A stretch of DNA of 64,000 nucleotides from Acanthaster planci. Its lineage: Eukaryota > Echinodermata > Asteroidea > Valvatida > Acanthasteridae. Each line of letters starts with the position of its first letter. Position 1 is the stretch's first letter. This document shows, in pieces, positions 36,296-49,622 of this stretch. Location: contig NW_019091380.1 of the NCBI RefSeq assembly GCF_001949145.1, positions 2,088,185 to 2,152,184 on the forward strand, in the 5' to 3' direction. The notes under the pieces were generated by a model, which saw only the letters and a program-made list of their open reading frames with translations, was not told the DNA's origin and did no database searches. The position numbers and the translations under genes were made by a program.

Positions 36296-38331
36296 CTAAA
36301 CGAATTTTTGTGAACATACAAGAAACATAGAATATATAATTTCTTTTACTTTCAGTGCAAGCTATTTAAAACTTTTATTTCTCAAAACACAAGAATCAAA
36401 ATGCTAATAGACTTTAAACTTTTAACAAACCGAATCCTTGCGTTATTCCTCTGGTTTGCAATTTCTGCGGGGAACCAAAAGAACATAAGCCTTCTCTATC
36501 CGAACCAAATGATCTAAATAATATGAATTATAAGATAAATTTCTAATTTTTTACAGTGAGACTCAACAGACGTCAGGTTGGGGAGCAGCAGGGCGTCCCA
36601 GAACCCAACCAAAGGAGAACATTACCTTTGAAACTGACACCAAGGGCTCCAAATGCATCCGAAGCGATTTCGAATATTTCATAGTTTAATGTACCCTTGA
36701 GCAAACAGAGGGGTCAGATTTGCTTTCACATGAAAAGGACCTTCATGATCCCATGCAATTCTATTTGTGTCTCAAATTCTTGTGAGCCTTTCGTGATGTC
36801 GGGAAACAACTTGCTAAATTACAGAATACAGACGGTTTGCTTTCTTTTATGCAAGCAAACGTACATCAGTGCATTCCAATTCTAATGCTGTTAAAGAAGT
36901 TCATTGTGGCCAGATTAAATTTAAGCAACGCACACGCAACGCATATATTCTACATCTCACCTCTGAAAATCTTCAAAGCCTCTTCAGAGAGTGATTTTGT
37001 ACCTTGCATACATAATTAAGTTCTTTCAGGATTAAGTATTAAGACTCCGTGCAATATTAAGATATAAACACGGCTTAACTTGGCAACAATTTACGTGTGC
37101 AAGTTTGTACTATGCATCCTAATGTGGACAAGCCTAATATTTGAGATTTTAAACTAGGACCAATATTGTCTTTTACACTTATTTATTTGAAGAAACGTTT
37201 AACAATTTTGTCCAGTTGAAGAATTTAAAACAAATACTCTTTTAAATAGGCGCCGTAGAAGGAATAAAGGAAAACTTTTCAAATACTGACCAAATAATAT
37301 GTCACAAAGTGCTTATTATCGTTTATAGCACAGCAGATAAAAAATAAGTATATTTGCCACATTTCATGCCTCAATCTATAATTTAAAGATAAGAATCTGT
37401 AGTCGATTTTTAACAGGGAAATATAGTACTATAAGAAAGCTACACCTCCACCTTGTAACTGTACCCAATATTTTTGTACAGATACAAAATAATACACAAA
37501 TTATAGGCAAAGCATATTATATTATCAATGAACTCTTGTGAGATACCTAAATGAGCAACTCCCTCCCTTGTCTTGAAGAAGGGGTCAAACAAAGCAGACG
37601 GGAATACTGGTTTGTATTTTTTCCATTTACTTTCCTCCCTTTAATTAAAGTGTCAAGAAAATCGACCAAACAATTTAGCCTACCATCTCAGAAAGACCAT
37701 AGAGTTAACAAAAAGAAACCGTCCATTATTGCTTACTCCCAAACGGCTTACTTTCCGATCTGTATTGCTTTTTTTTTCATTGGTGTGTGTGTACTTGTTT
37801 TTGTTTGTTTATTTTTATGGCTTGTTTGTTTGCTTATTTGTTTGTTGATCTGCTCTTGATTATGGCAGAAGCATCGAGGCAATCATTGTTTAAAATATCA
37901 CTCCACTGTAACAGCAAAAACATGTACTGCTGATCCTGCAGAAGAGTAGATCGATAACTACACAACTTTACCATCATTTACATTACCAGTATTACATGCC
38001 GTGATATTCTTTTGTTATAGACGTGCACATTCTTGAATGGGATGGTTGGCGTTTCTTTTTCCACTTTGTGGATTGTGTTAGTACATGTACATAAAAACCT
38101 ACAAAAATATGAAAGTGTTTATAATATCATGTTGTGATTGAGTACCACCTGCAGAATACCGGATTACCCTGCACTTCTGCGCTTCGAGAAATATTTCAAC
38201 AATTTTGTCAAAAATTTCTATAATTCAGTTGTCAGCCACTTCAAAGTTACTTGGAAAACTGCTCTCATTTTTTGTCAAATAGACTTTAATCACAATACAC
38301 AAGGCTTCTCGTAAACACGTCATGGTTTTGC

Positions 38332-41300
38332 TCACATGGCAACAGTGGTCAGCGATGAACCATTTGCCCATGTGGCGTTGGTCGGCAATGTATCATTTGC
38401 CCATGTGGCGTTGGTCGGCAATGTATCATTTGCCCATTCGACGCTAGTCGCGTTGTACTGGACATAGCACGGTTTCACGTAGCCTGTCTGGTCATTGGTA
38501 AGAGCTACGATGGTAATGGCCAGGACAGCGATGACCGTTACCGGAGTAACGAGGATGAGGAGGAATGAGACGATACTCTCAAAGATGTGCATTTTCCTAC
38601 AAAGAGAAAAGAATTTACAGGCGAATTACTCTAATCACTGACCCCCCCCGTCTGTGTAAGTCCGCAATTATTGTACGAAGATTATAATAACCTTGTCAAC
38701 TAAGTTGAAGTTGGATTTTACAAGATCTTTTCCTGGTTGCTTCTAACATGCAATTTCACTTTCATAAAATAGTATGTTCAGATTGGTTTTTCCCCATAAA
38801 AATGAAACTTGATTGGCATGATAATTCTGTTGTCCCTTTCCATCCTTACTGACGAATCTTAACAAACCGCCTGTGTAGATTGTTTTACATTCACCATAGT
38901 TGAACACTCTGGAATTTCCTTCAACTCCTCTTCTCGTTTCCCAAACTGAAAATCTTGGACCATACACAGAATAGTTCCTCTCAACCTTCAGAAGTAGAAT
39001 GCATACAGGAAGGCGACACAAACTCCACGATACGTGCAGCCGGTTAAATAGATAGCCTTTCATGATGTTTAAGATGTCAACTAGGTTGTAAAATACTGTG
39101 CGATAGACTGAGTTCCGTGTAGGTGGCTGTTTTCACTTTCGAGGTTTGAAAGGACAGAGCGATGACAATTTCTTGGACACACGTTTTGTGAAACATTATG
39201 CGCCTTTTCAATGTATGAAGGCACTCTGGCATTCTTTTGAGGTTGTGTTGAAAAACGTTATATTCTTAAACTGTTGAAATTGTCCACCTTGCTGCTATGT
39301 CCTCTTCTTATGCTCTCAGAAAAACATTTTTGAGAATGGTTGCTAGTTGGCTTAACGCCAGCTTCGACATAAATGGATCATTACCGCAGTTTTGTTCATG
39401 CCTTTGGAAATTTACTTAAGTATTAAACCACAACGACAACAAAAAAGCCTTTTAAAACAGCCAAACGAAAATTGAAAATAAGGTGAAAAAAGGGTAAGGT
39501 CAAGTAAAACAATCGCACTGCGTAGACCCTTTACGAGTCGAGGAAAAATATCTTACGGGCGCTCTGAGAAGCTGTCAGGCATATGCATGGATCGCAGTCG
39601 CAGGTAAGACACAGCGGGAGCCAGGAAGGTCAGCAAAGGGAACACGACGCCTCCAACCACGGTGACGAGCAAGGCGAACTCGTTCACCGTTTCCGCCAGG
39701 AAGACGATCAAGATGATGACAGAAGTACGAAGGAGGATGCGCTTCCAATTAATACCTAGAAAAAGTCGGAAGGGGAGTAAACTATATGGTTTAGTAATTG
39801 TCTTTGTTTGTTGGTTGCCTGTTTCGGCTGAACCTTCGAGGTGCGCCAGCTAGCTCTTATGCAGATCCAAACCTCTGAGGTTTAAATCTGCAGGAAAAAT
39901 TACACGGTGGGCTGAGCCAACATACTTTAATCCAGTCCATTAAAAGTTGTCCAGTCTTACTGACATCACAGGCTTTTCCTATGATATGTAAAAAAAAATT
40001 GACCAGACTCGAGCTTGACATGCAATATGTCTTGTGAAGTTCATCCACTATACAGATGTCTGCTGCATGCAACTGGGTCACATCAGTGTCACCCAAGGTT
40101 GGAGGTCGGGGCGAGAAATGGGCATTAATGCCACCTGCTTGGTTTATAAAATCCACTGTGGTGCACTACCAGCTGAGAACTCTGTCTCACTCTTGCAAAG
40201 CCAACTTAAAAGCTTGATGAATTTTGATGAATTTGAAACATGATTCAGTAGTTCAGTTCCGACACTGGTGAAATTTAGGAGAGAAGCCTGTTATGACGTC
40301 CGAGGTTTTTTGGTTTAAACTTTAGTGCTTCTCCATCCCTGAGTAAGGCATTGATTTTTTTCACAGTCATTAGTTACAGCAAGTGTATGTGCTTCCGTCA
40401 AACATTTTGCATAGAGAAAAGATTTACTCACAGTTCCACAGAAATTGGCACACTCTCATTAAAGAACTTAACTATTGAATTCCGTAGTCTGATAGAAGCG
40501 TCAGGATTTTATTAAGATTTTTTTGATTGAATAAGCACAAATGGGATGGGCACGGCACCCATCCTGAACTATCCATTGTTTTAGCATTACACACTGTACC
40601 TTCCTGAATGTTCAGAACCTCCTCAAGATGACTGAAGAGTGGGTTGATGATGATTAGCATGACGGAGGCGCTGCTGATCAGCAAGAGTAGGCCAGGAATC
40701 ACCACCAAGGCGCCCCGGGGGAGAACCGACAAGAGGCCGGCTTCCAGGTCGATATCATTCGGGGCAATTATGTCCCCATAGGTGACGAAGACAACCAGCA
40801 AGGTCGGAAAGAGAAAGACGACAATCACTGTTGGGCAAAGGACGGATGTGACCAATTGTTATCTGGTCTTTACGGTTGAAGAAATATAAGATCGTTCCTC
40901 CTATAAACTTCAATGCTGGTGTAGAAAGTTTCGAACTAGTATTTTGACAAAACGAAAACAATCATGGTATCCACTCGCCCAATATGTTTCAGGCAACTTC
41001 ATTGAACCTTGTGAGCAGTTTCGACTACAAGATCAGTATTCAATCCTCACTACCGTATTATTATCTCAAAAAGGATTTTTGAACACTTCTGAAGACATCT
41101 TTGGATTTTCCATTGCCCCATATACAAAGGTTTCATTAGAGACTGTTCAGGGATTTAAAGTCATCAATATATGTCTTTTACACTTTCTTTCTTACAAGTT
41201 ATTGTCAGTCTGGATGCAATATAAATATTGAGTACAGCGCCGCATCCCAAAAGGATTTATATCATTGTTAAACCGACTATTATTCTTGGTGGTGTACGCG

Positions 41301-44300
41301 GTCCATTTTTTTTTTAATTCTCAGAATTTTTTTCATCGAATTTTAGAGTACAGCTGGAGAAGTTTGGGGCTGAAACCGTTTCAATACTTCGAAAGTTTTG
41401 AGGAAGATACCTGCTGAAACAGTGTTTTTTTTCACTCACGTAGAAAAGTCGTGAGGGCGCTCCGATCGAAATTCCCCGGCTCCTTCATGGCCCGCTGAAT
41501 CTCAGGATAGACAAAGTGCCCACCAAGCAGGAAAATTGTAGCACCGATGAGCTTGCCAAAAGCCCAGGACTCAATGGGTGGCTGGAACTCGGCAAGGGCC
41601 CGTCCATTCCCGTGCAGGTAGATCGCTGCGTCGATGAAGATGAGGAGTATGGCTAGCAAAGTGGTGACGATGCTCAGCGCCCCGAGTAACCTGAAGCATG
41701 TGAAAAAATGCGAACATTTGAACCGGAAAGAGGCCCTTCTCTTGTCATCGGCCTGGTTGTTTCGCACGAATCTGGATCTCGATTACTGATCCCAACGCTG
41801 GTTTGCTGCATCCATAACTTCTGGTGTCAGCGAGCCAACGACGGATCACTGATCGCAATCCAGGTGAAACAAGCAGGCCATAAGTCACAAGCTCAATTTT
41901 TCGACCAGTGATTGGTGGAACATAGCTGACTGATGAGTACAAAACCAAGAGAATAATTTAGAAATTACCAAAAAAAATACGCAAATAGTAAAGCAATAAG
42001 GACTGAATACTTCTGTCCAAATACTTTCAAAAGGTCCTGCCTGTTTATATACTGATGAATTAAATTATGCGTTTTAAAGTAAGGGTAGTTGCCACACAAG
42101 AGTAAACTCTCTGCAGTCTTTGGCCCACCATAATGACGGTAAATGCTCTAAGCAAACGAAATGCCAATATACCGTCGCTACGTTACAAGCGCCCTCTTTG
42201 GCAATCATGGTTGGCAGAATTTTGGTTGGTAGAAATAATACACAACACATAAATAAGGTCAAGTTTTCAAGAAGTATTCAGTAGTATGGTATGCATTATT
42301 TAGATTTTTTGATAGCTGCATATTTTTTACGCTCAGTAGATTGTCTTTGCCTACGTACCGGCTGCTGACCATATACTACCAATCACTTGTGGACGAAAAT
42401 ATGCGACTGTGGCATACCAAGAGTAGACACACGTCTACTAAGCTAATGAAAGGCTTTTTGCTTTATTAAATCAAATGTGTGGTGAGTGGATTGGTTTGGT
42501 TTGCTTTCCTTCTGGTTAAATAAATTGTGGATCCAGATCTAACGTAGCAAACTAATCTTACTTGAATAAAGGTAAACCCGTCTTCGGTTTCTATATCAAT
42601 GAGGTCCTGTCAGTGAACCGTTGAAGAGTCGCCAGTTTCACTTAGGTTCTTTGGGGTTTATCCATGCTCTCCCCCTCAACTAGCCTACTTCGGATGTCTT
42701 AGTTTTCCATTTTTTTTTTGACTTTGTCTTTTACTTGAGGGTTGCTTGGTTGGCTTCACTTCTTGAGAATTTTTAGAGCTTCGGCACTTTTTAATTAACT
42801 AGACTTGGTTGTAAAACGTTGCCTATGATTTATTTGATGCTGAAAAGACAACGTCTATCTGTATTTTCACATGAGCAATATCTTTCGCGTGAATGCTTCA
42901 AATTCAATGAAGATGAGGAGGATTTACGTACCAGAAATGTTTGGGCATCCCTACCCATATCGCTGGGCACATTATGGCTCCTATGATGAGAGGCCAGTAG
43001 CAATAGGTGCCGTACAGCTGAGGACCAATGACCACGAGTATCAGTTCCGAGGTTGCCAGAAGCATGACCGTTCCACCACCAAAACTCGCCAGGTCAACCA
43101 AAACGTTCACCGTGTGCCTGGATGTTAGATTAAGCAGCGTGCTTGAAAACGAATATTTTTCAATTGAGGTATTTCAGTGTATTTCAGTGTTTAAGCTGTC
43201 TCGTGTTTCCAAATAGCATGTACATGTACATTCAAACATGAGGGAAGAACTTTTACATGTACATTGATCCTGCAGCATTGTTTTAAATAATCGCTTCACT
43301 ACATTAGATAATACATTCGCAGTGGGCCACATTGGCAAATTAGCAACACAGTTTAGCGGCACATTCGCCAGAGAGCACAGTCTAGACAGCACAAGACAAC
43401 CGATGAGATCAACAAGACAATCATATTAAATCAACACAACTCATTGACAAAGGGGCTCGAGTATTAATTGCTTTCAATAGGCAACATTGCTCAAAATATC
43501 GTTTTTTAAACAGTGACATTATTATCGAGCACCTTTTTAAAACGACTACAATGAGCACACATCTAAAGCACATTATGGTACATTTTCTTTGCTGTTTTCG
43601 ACACAAATATTACCAATGATATCACTGCCCCCTCAGCTGGTATAAAAAAAGTTCACCTGGCCCAGGTTCCGCAGGCCTCGTAGGCTATGGCGCCATAAGG
43701 GTTGAGGTCTTCAAACCACGCCACTCGCACCATATTCCAACAGCTTCCAAGCAGTATGGCGGCATAGGCCAAGAGAAATATGAGGGCGGCAAAAACCAGA
43801 AAGCCTACCCACCCTAAAAAGATAATTGAAGAAAAGGTTAGTTTTTTTTTAATTTCCCCGGTACAGACTTTTGGATGCTTACCCTAACATCTAATTTCGT
43901 CAAGAGAAAGAAATGTTATAATTTCCTCGTAGAAAGAGACATGTATATATAGGTTTTCCCAACTAATTTAAAAAACAATGTTCTATCTAAATCAGGAATT
44001 CTGAAGTCTAAATTCGTCACAGAATTCCATCTGCTTGTGGATAAACTGTTTGCATGATTTACCATAATATTTCAAAGCTTTGTCGTCACATTTGAACTCA
44101 GTGTCGAGAAAAGTGAAATTTGTCTAAGCTGTTACTGAATGACAACGTATACAGAAATCGGATTCGTTCTTTATCAATTACTTTGAAACTTTTCTCAATG
44201 TCAATTCGTTTTGCAGGCACTCAGGCATTTTCTTGTATCCTGAGGAACGATTTGCACAGTTCATTAAAAATAAAGGTGATAATGGATAATTTATATTGAC

Positions 44301-47300
44301 GATAATGGATATGTATATAAAAATCAATGCAATGACCGTTGTTTCCTCAAGAGTTGCTTATGAGTGTAGCACGTATTTAAGAAAAATAATGAAAAGAAAC
44401 AAACTCTTCATTTCTGAATCGCAAGGACAACAGCAAAAAGATACGGTGCAATTTATCAACAACCACTGACCCTCCTACATGTCACAATGAATTGTGACAA
44501 CATTTAACAAACAAGCGATGAAATTTGGTGACAAAAGACAAATTCGTTTTCTGGGTAACAAGGCTTGATGTCAGCGAGACACAGTAGAACACCCTTCCCC
44601 GAAAATGTGTTCTCGTGGTTTGAAATCGCTTGAACAACAGTTGAAATTGTGTGACAAAATCAGAGTGCACATAATAGATTCAACTGGGCAAATTTGAAAA
44701 TAAAAATCTGTGAAATAAGCCTTTTGCGAGTTAAATGTGAATAAAATCTGGTACAATGAGTTAATTCACTGCACATTAATTTAACATAGCCATTTAAATT
44801 CCCCAGACTAAAAATAGTGTTTCTATACCAAGTGATTTGGGGCAAGCTGATAGAGCCCTGAAATGGTTCCATTGTGCCCTTCTTATCCATTGAAAACAGT
44901 GCATTGGGGAAAGGCGTCTCTTATGCAACTTAGGAAAAGCTTGCCCCGAATAAAGAGGTATAGCAATGGTGTGTTTAGTATGGAAAATACAAATTGTTAC
45001 GATCATATGAATTTAAAGAACTCAGTGTACCAGATTTTATTCAAATTCAAATTTTATTCTAATGACAGTTTTTTAATGTAATAAAACTCGTTATACTTGT
45101 TGGAAACCAAGTTTTCATTAGAAATTCCATAATTTAGCCAAGACTGGAAAAGTATATTAATCCCCTTGGGTGTATGTAAAATCATATTGAAATCGGAGGA
45201 TTTTGGACTGTTAAGGTTTATAAAATAAAATTCTTTTTCAGACTATCACACCCCCAAAAGTTTGAATTCACTCACCTGTGTTGACGATGGCTACCATCAT
45301 AATCGTTGCTGCAAAACCTGGGCAGTAGCCAGCAATGAGAAATATTGTCTGCTGGAAATTGAGACCTTCGTGACGCTGGAAGGAAAGAAATGAAAAACCA
45401 CATTAGGTTAAATGCCCTGTCGGTGTCTTTGGTCGAGCTCGATCTTCCTTTATCCAGGAAAGAATGAGAGCCATGAATCAAAAGACAATGCGATGTGTGG
45501 ATTCTACTATACAATTCCCTATTTGTTCTTTCCTTTTAGCACATGATTTCAAGTTTTTGATTATTAGGCTAATAGGCATCACAAGGGTTTTTCTGGGGCG
45601 CATGGACAAGACATCTATTTCCGGGGGGAATTCCAGGAAGCAAACAACTCGTCAGCTGCCAACTGATAAACTATTAACAAACTGATAAACCATTAACGAT
45701 ACAAAGGGTCGATTTTGAGGTTTTCGAGCAAATTGGTGATTTTCAGTCTGTTTTTCCATTTTATTTTTAATTTTTTCAAAAAATATTTCTAAGCACCTCC
45801 CCTTCTCCCATGATTACATGGGCTCCCTGCCCTTCAACAGGGCTACGATCAGTAAAAAAAAACAAAACAAGTGTTTTTAAAATTACTATACAGTAAAAAT
45901 AAAACACATTTGCAAAATTTGCAAAATATAATTTAGGTGATTAGCGATTTTAGGCTGTGTGTCGTTTCTGATAATAGTTGCAACGTAAGTCCAGTCTTTT
46001 CATACCGTTAGGCCCACGCAGACAGGGATTAAGCAGAATATCATTTTCTTCGAACCACAAGTGGTTTTTCGCCGGTTCTTTTCTTCCCAGGTATGTATAA
46101 ACTGAGCTCAGATATTACCTAGCTGGTTAGGGAAAGAGAAATTAGCTTGCGGGAGGAAATATTCCAGTCTGTATGAGGATACCCCCCTTAGTGTTGGTTC
46201 TAAAGACATTTCAAGGTTTCCATGGAATATGACCTTGCTCAATCCCAAATGAGCTGGTTTATCTAGGCCTTCTTACAGCCAAATCAGCCAGTCTAATTCA
46301 ACCCCTTCCAGTCTCAGTTACATGTCACAACAGAGGCTAATCAAAGAGCCATATGTAAACGCGTGTATTCAAAGCTATAGAGATTCTTTGGTTTTGAAAG
46401 GCGCCACACACTCTGCAAGGTTGCTGACTTCGCAGAGTTAACCAACAGCTTTCCGGCCCCTTGCAAATTGATGCAGACTTGTTGAGTTTTAGACCCTCGG
46501 TGAATGGGCGCTTAGTGCACTCAACAAGGTCACGCACTTTGTGCTTCAATACGAGAACCCATTTGTGCCATTTTTAAAAGAAATTTTTAAAGAGTTGAAA
46601 ATTATTTAAAGCAAATTTCAAACTGTGCTTTTATAAGAAATACTGGTACTTTTGCCACTTTCGTTTTTATGTCTTTATAATGAGATAATCGGCGAAGGGG
46701 TCTAAGCCATCGAAGCATACGATGCAGGTGATGTTGGTCTGACAACAAAGAAGTTATGGTTATTTCAAAATAAATTTAATTAAAAACGAATTAGTTCTTG
46801 GAGCATGACTGTTCAAACGTGTAAATCAGACTCGGCTGTGTATCTGGATAAAAACGAAGCTAATGGAAAAGAGGCCAGAAGACAAACTTGAAAATATACT
46901 TTGTGAAAACGATTTTTCAAAAAACAGGAACAATGCTCATTGAATGAGATCCTGTAGAATCGAACAAGAAAAAATTCAGCTCGTAAATAAGGACTTCACT
47001 TCTTGAAAATGTATACTGTTCGTGGCACTATAGTGGCTTTTGTGTTAAAGAAATGTTAGGGCCCGAATGTTTTGGAATTCACATGAGTAAAAGAGAGACC
47101 CCATCCCAGGCCTGTCGATAACAACACGCAATCCTTGTATTCATCATAACTTAACTGAAACGTCCTTTAACTAATAGCAGTTGGAGTTCAAGAGAATAAT
47201 CAACCACATCTTGTTCCCGTACCTTCCTGCTATCATCTGCGTCACTGTCATCATTTAAATTAAGTTCCACCATATCTCCCGTGTCTGTCTTGGTATACAG

Positions 47301-49622
47301 TGCCGTCTTAAACTTCTGAAACGAAAGGAGTGTGCTGTCTTTTGTGTTGATTTCTAAGAAATCGAAACTGTCGGTATCGTTTAATACTCAGCGCAGTCAG
47401 CGTCAAAATTCCCCAGGCCCCATGAAACTGTGGTGTCATACCGCACCAGAGTATGGGTGAGTGAAGTGAAGCGAAAACAGTGCAAAGCGTGAACTGCCAA
47501 CGGGACAGCGAGAAAACTCTAAACTTGGTCGGCGGAGACCTTCAGAGTCAGAGCTCCGTGAATGGCACTGCAGGAGCTCACACGCTTGAATTGCCTCATT
47601 CCTGCACCCCTGGATTCACTACAAGTGCCAAAGATGTCTGGTTTCACGCCGACATGAATGCCGAAGGAGGTTTCAACAAAAGTCAGTTGGGGACCTGGAC
47701 TTTGTGTTAAAGTGCCTCATACCTTTAATCTGCCGGTTACTTTCATTCCTGTTAAAAAAGTTTATGTTTACTTTGCATTAGCACACGTCAGTGAATGATG
47801 CCAAGCCCTAAAACCCAAACATTTAATGAAAAACACCAAAGTTGTATGGTTACGGTTATGGTAACTTGTTCATAACTGATGTTCAGGTTAGATTATTTAA
47901 GTTCTCATACAACAATACGTGCGATATAAAATAGCGCGTCACCAAGAGGTTGAAACGCATTGGCCAATCACAACGCGCGAAATTTGTCGACTCTTTCCAA
48001 ATGCGCATTGGGTCAACAGATTTTGCGCATTGTGTTTGGCCGACGACTTGCAAACTCTTGGAGGTGCACTTGTGAAACGCCCGTATTGTTCAGAACAATA
48101 ATACTACGGTCTGTGCGTAAGTGCATGACTCATGTAGGCTGTACACTGTTGCCTAACTTTGTGCTTCTACATAAGTCTGTTCAAACAGTACTAGTATTGT
48201 CAATTCTGAATGTGTGACATTGAGAATAACAAGAAAGTGCTACCCGGCCCTGTCAAAGTTACAGGCTGTGACTTCGATCAACATACATCTCCGATGGGAA
48301 GTAGCTCCTCCCACTAGCCAGTAGCCTCCATGAGTGAAATGTTTGTCCCCTCGCGGTCATAACTTTGGACCCAGCCCGAGTTTAAAATTTATTCGATCGT
48401 TATTTGTCCAACTTAAACGCGATGTTACGTGCGATAGCAATCAGCATCTAGATTGTGTTTTCGCTTTGCATTTTTATCAATAACTTACTTTTTTGCGATT
48501 TTGTTGTTCCTTTTTCCTGAGTATCCAATCAAATAAATAAATGAACTTCTAGCACTCTAAAAAGCACACTTTAAAATTGACAGGCTTTGTCTATATTAGT
48601 TTATAGCAACTCCGTTGAGATATTGAAAGCTGAATTCTATGGATTAATTTGAAACCTGATGTGTCTTGAGTGATCAGAATCGGAACTAACCTGTAATGGG
48701 GGGTTGAGAAATTGATTGATAATTGTAGATATTGCAACTTTCTCGTTCCCACTGTGCGTGTGAGGGAAAGAGGATTTGTATCGAACAGCTGATTGGCCAT
48801 GGTAAATTCATAAGATTCTGGAATAAATTTTTGTACATATTCTGTAAATACTGGTGAAATCTCGAATTGCCTTTATTACATAATTCTTTTGGAAAAGTGC
48901 ACCTAACATTTTATTGTGTTTATGCATTAAGACCATGACAAGGTGTGTGTGATTTGGCAAGAATATAAGCATAAACAAGGGGTCTAACTGTTGGGTTTTT
49001 TTTTTTTAAAAAAAGGTTATTGCTTCTTTCAGGAAAAAAGTAGAATTAAACATGTTCACCTCAAGTCTTGTATAGAAGATATATAATATCTGGCGTTAGT
49101 CCAAGTATATGGCCCTAAACTTTATTATGGCACCATTTGTTTTTACTACTATGGCCCGGTTTTACACCATTTAGACGGTTTGGTGGATGCGAATCGATTA
49201 ATCCAAATTCAAATGTCAGTGATCAAAATGGATCTATATTGGATGCATGAAGTCACCCGTTTGATCCCAACTGGAGCCAAGGTGTTTTATCCTCGTGTGC
49301 ATGATTTGGAAAAATCGATTTCGCTCGATGATTGATAGCTATTATAACCCGAGTAGTAAGCATGAATGCAAGCTTCGAAACATACTGGTAATTCTTCCGC
49401 ATGAATTAACTTAGTGCCCGACTACATGGCAGCTAGCATGTCTAGTTTAATATCCCCTCAACCCAAACACAGACACAGTGTACGAACCGGCCCTGTGGTC
49501 TGAAGCTTTTCTGGCCCCTGGTCAGAATTCATGTACAGAGTTGTCCTGTATTTCTGCAACGGGATCGTCTGGTCATCGTCCGCGCCTTGCTTGGCGGGAG
49601 CAGGCCCACCGTTCACCTCCAT
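38332..49622 (-). CDS. AAAP-family (SLC32/36/38-like) transporter, copy 1 (9 exons)
   Basis: Predicted 11-TM solute carrier of the amino acid/auxin permease superfamily. Coding exons on the minus strand are 49488-49622, 47223-47315, 45276-45375, 43657-43813, 42932-43117, 41440-41690, 40600-40827, 39557-39755 and 38332-38596. They total 1614 nt (537 residues) with matching phases. Residues 1-76 are a hydrophilic cytosolic N-terminus. TM1 starts after RHEGLNFQQ (exon 3); TM2 has GWVGF and is followed by PYGAIAYEACG. Exon 6 has the family motif GKLIGATIF..GGHFVYPEIQ and MKEPGNF; exon 8 ends TM10 with PLLTFLAPAVSYL. TM11 is followed by a luminal or extracellular tail with several N-glycosylation sites, encoded by a 33-nt tandem repeat. 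Exon 1 is the least certain because its donor is GTTCGT, although the paralogue uses the same donor. The substrate is unknown. The superfamily is confident, the subfamily is not. Confidence 0.85.
38361..38426 (-). repeat. Perfect 33-nt tandem duplication inside coding exon
   Basis: 38361-38393 and 38394-38426 are identical, and a partial third copy follows. In the transporter frame the unit encodes an 11-residue N-glycosylatable block of the type WANDTLPTNAT, repeated in the C-terminal tail. The identity implies recent expansion, homogenisation, or an allelic length variant. Confidence 0.95.
46900..47045. repeat. Possible decayed relative of the 33990-34873 TIR element
   Basis: The right end reads CTCGTAAATAAGGACTTCAC...GTGGCACTATAGTGGCTTTT. 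This parallels the right end of the TIR element (CTCGTAGAAACAAATTTTGG...GGCACTCCAGGGCTTT) in order and spacing, with many substitutions. It lies in an intron of the first transporter. No matching left end was found. Confidence 0.25.

Larger units (their letters stand above)
33543..38331. other. Intergenic region between LRR gene 5' end and transporter gene 3' end
   Basis: No coding exon supported. The region contains a hairpin (33631-33694), a terminal-inverted-repeat element (33990-34873), a tRNA-like segment (35401-35462) and a dispersed repeat (35918-36295). The remainder (about 36300-38331) is AT-rich and I see no further structure. The left edge should contain the LRR-gene promoter and the right edge the 3' UTR of the first transporter; a minus-strand ATTAAA lies at about 38284-38289, some 45 nt past the stop. 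Confidence 0.5.

Noticed and set aside
38743-39063. 106-codon minus-strand open frame between transporter exons
   Set aside because: It lies in an intron of the transporter, and the flanking exons join in phase without it. No similarity recognised.
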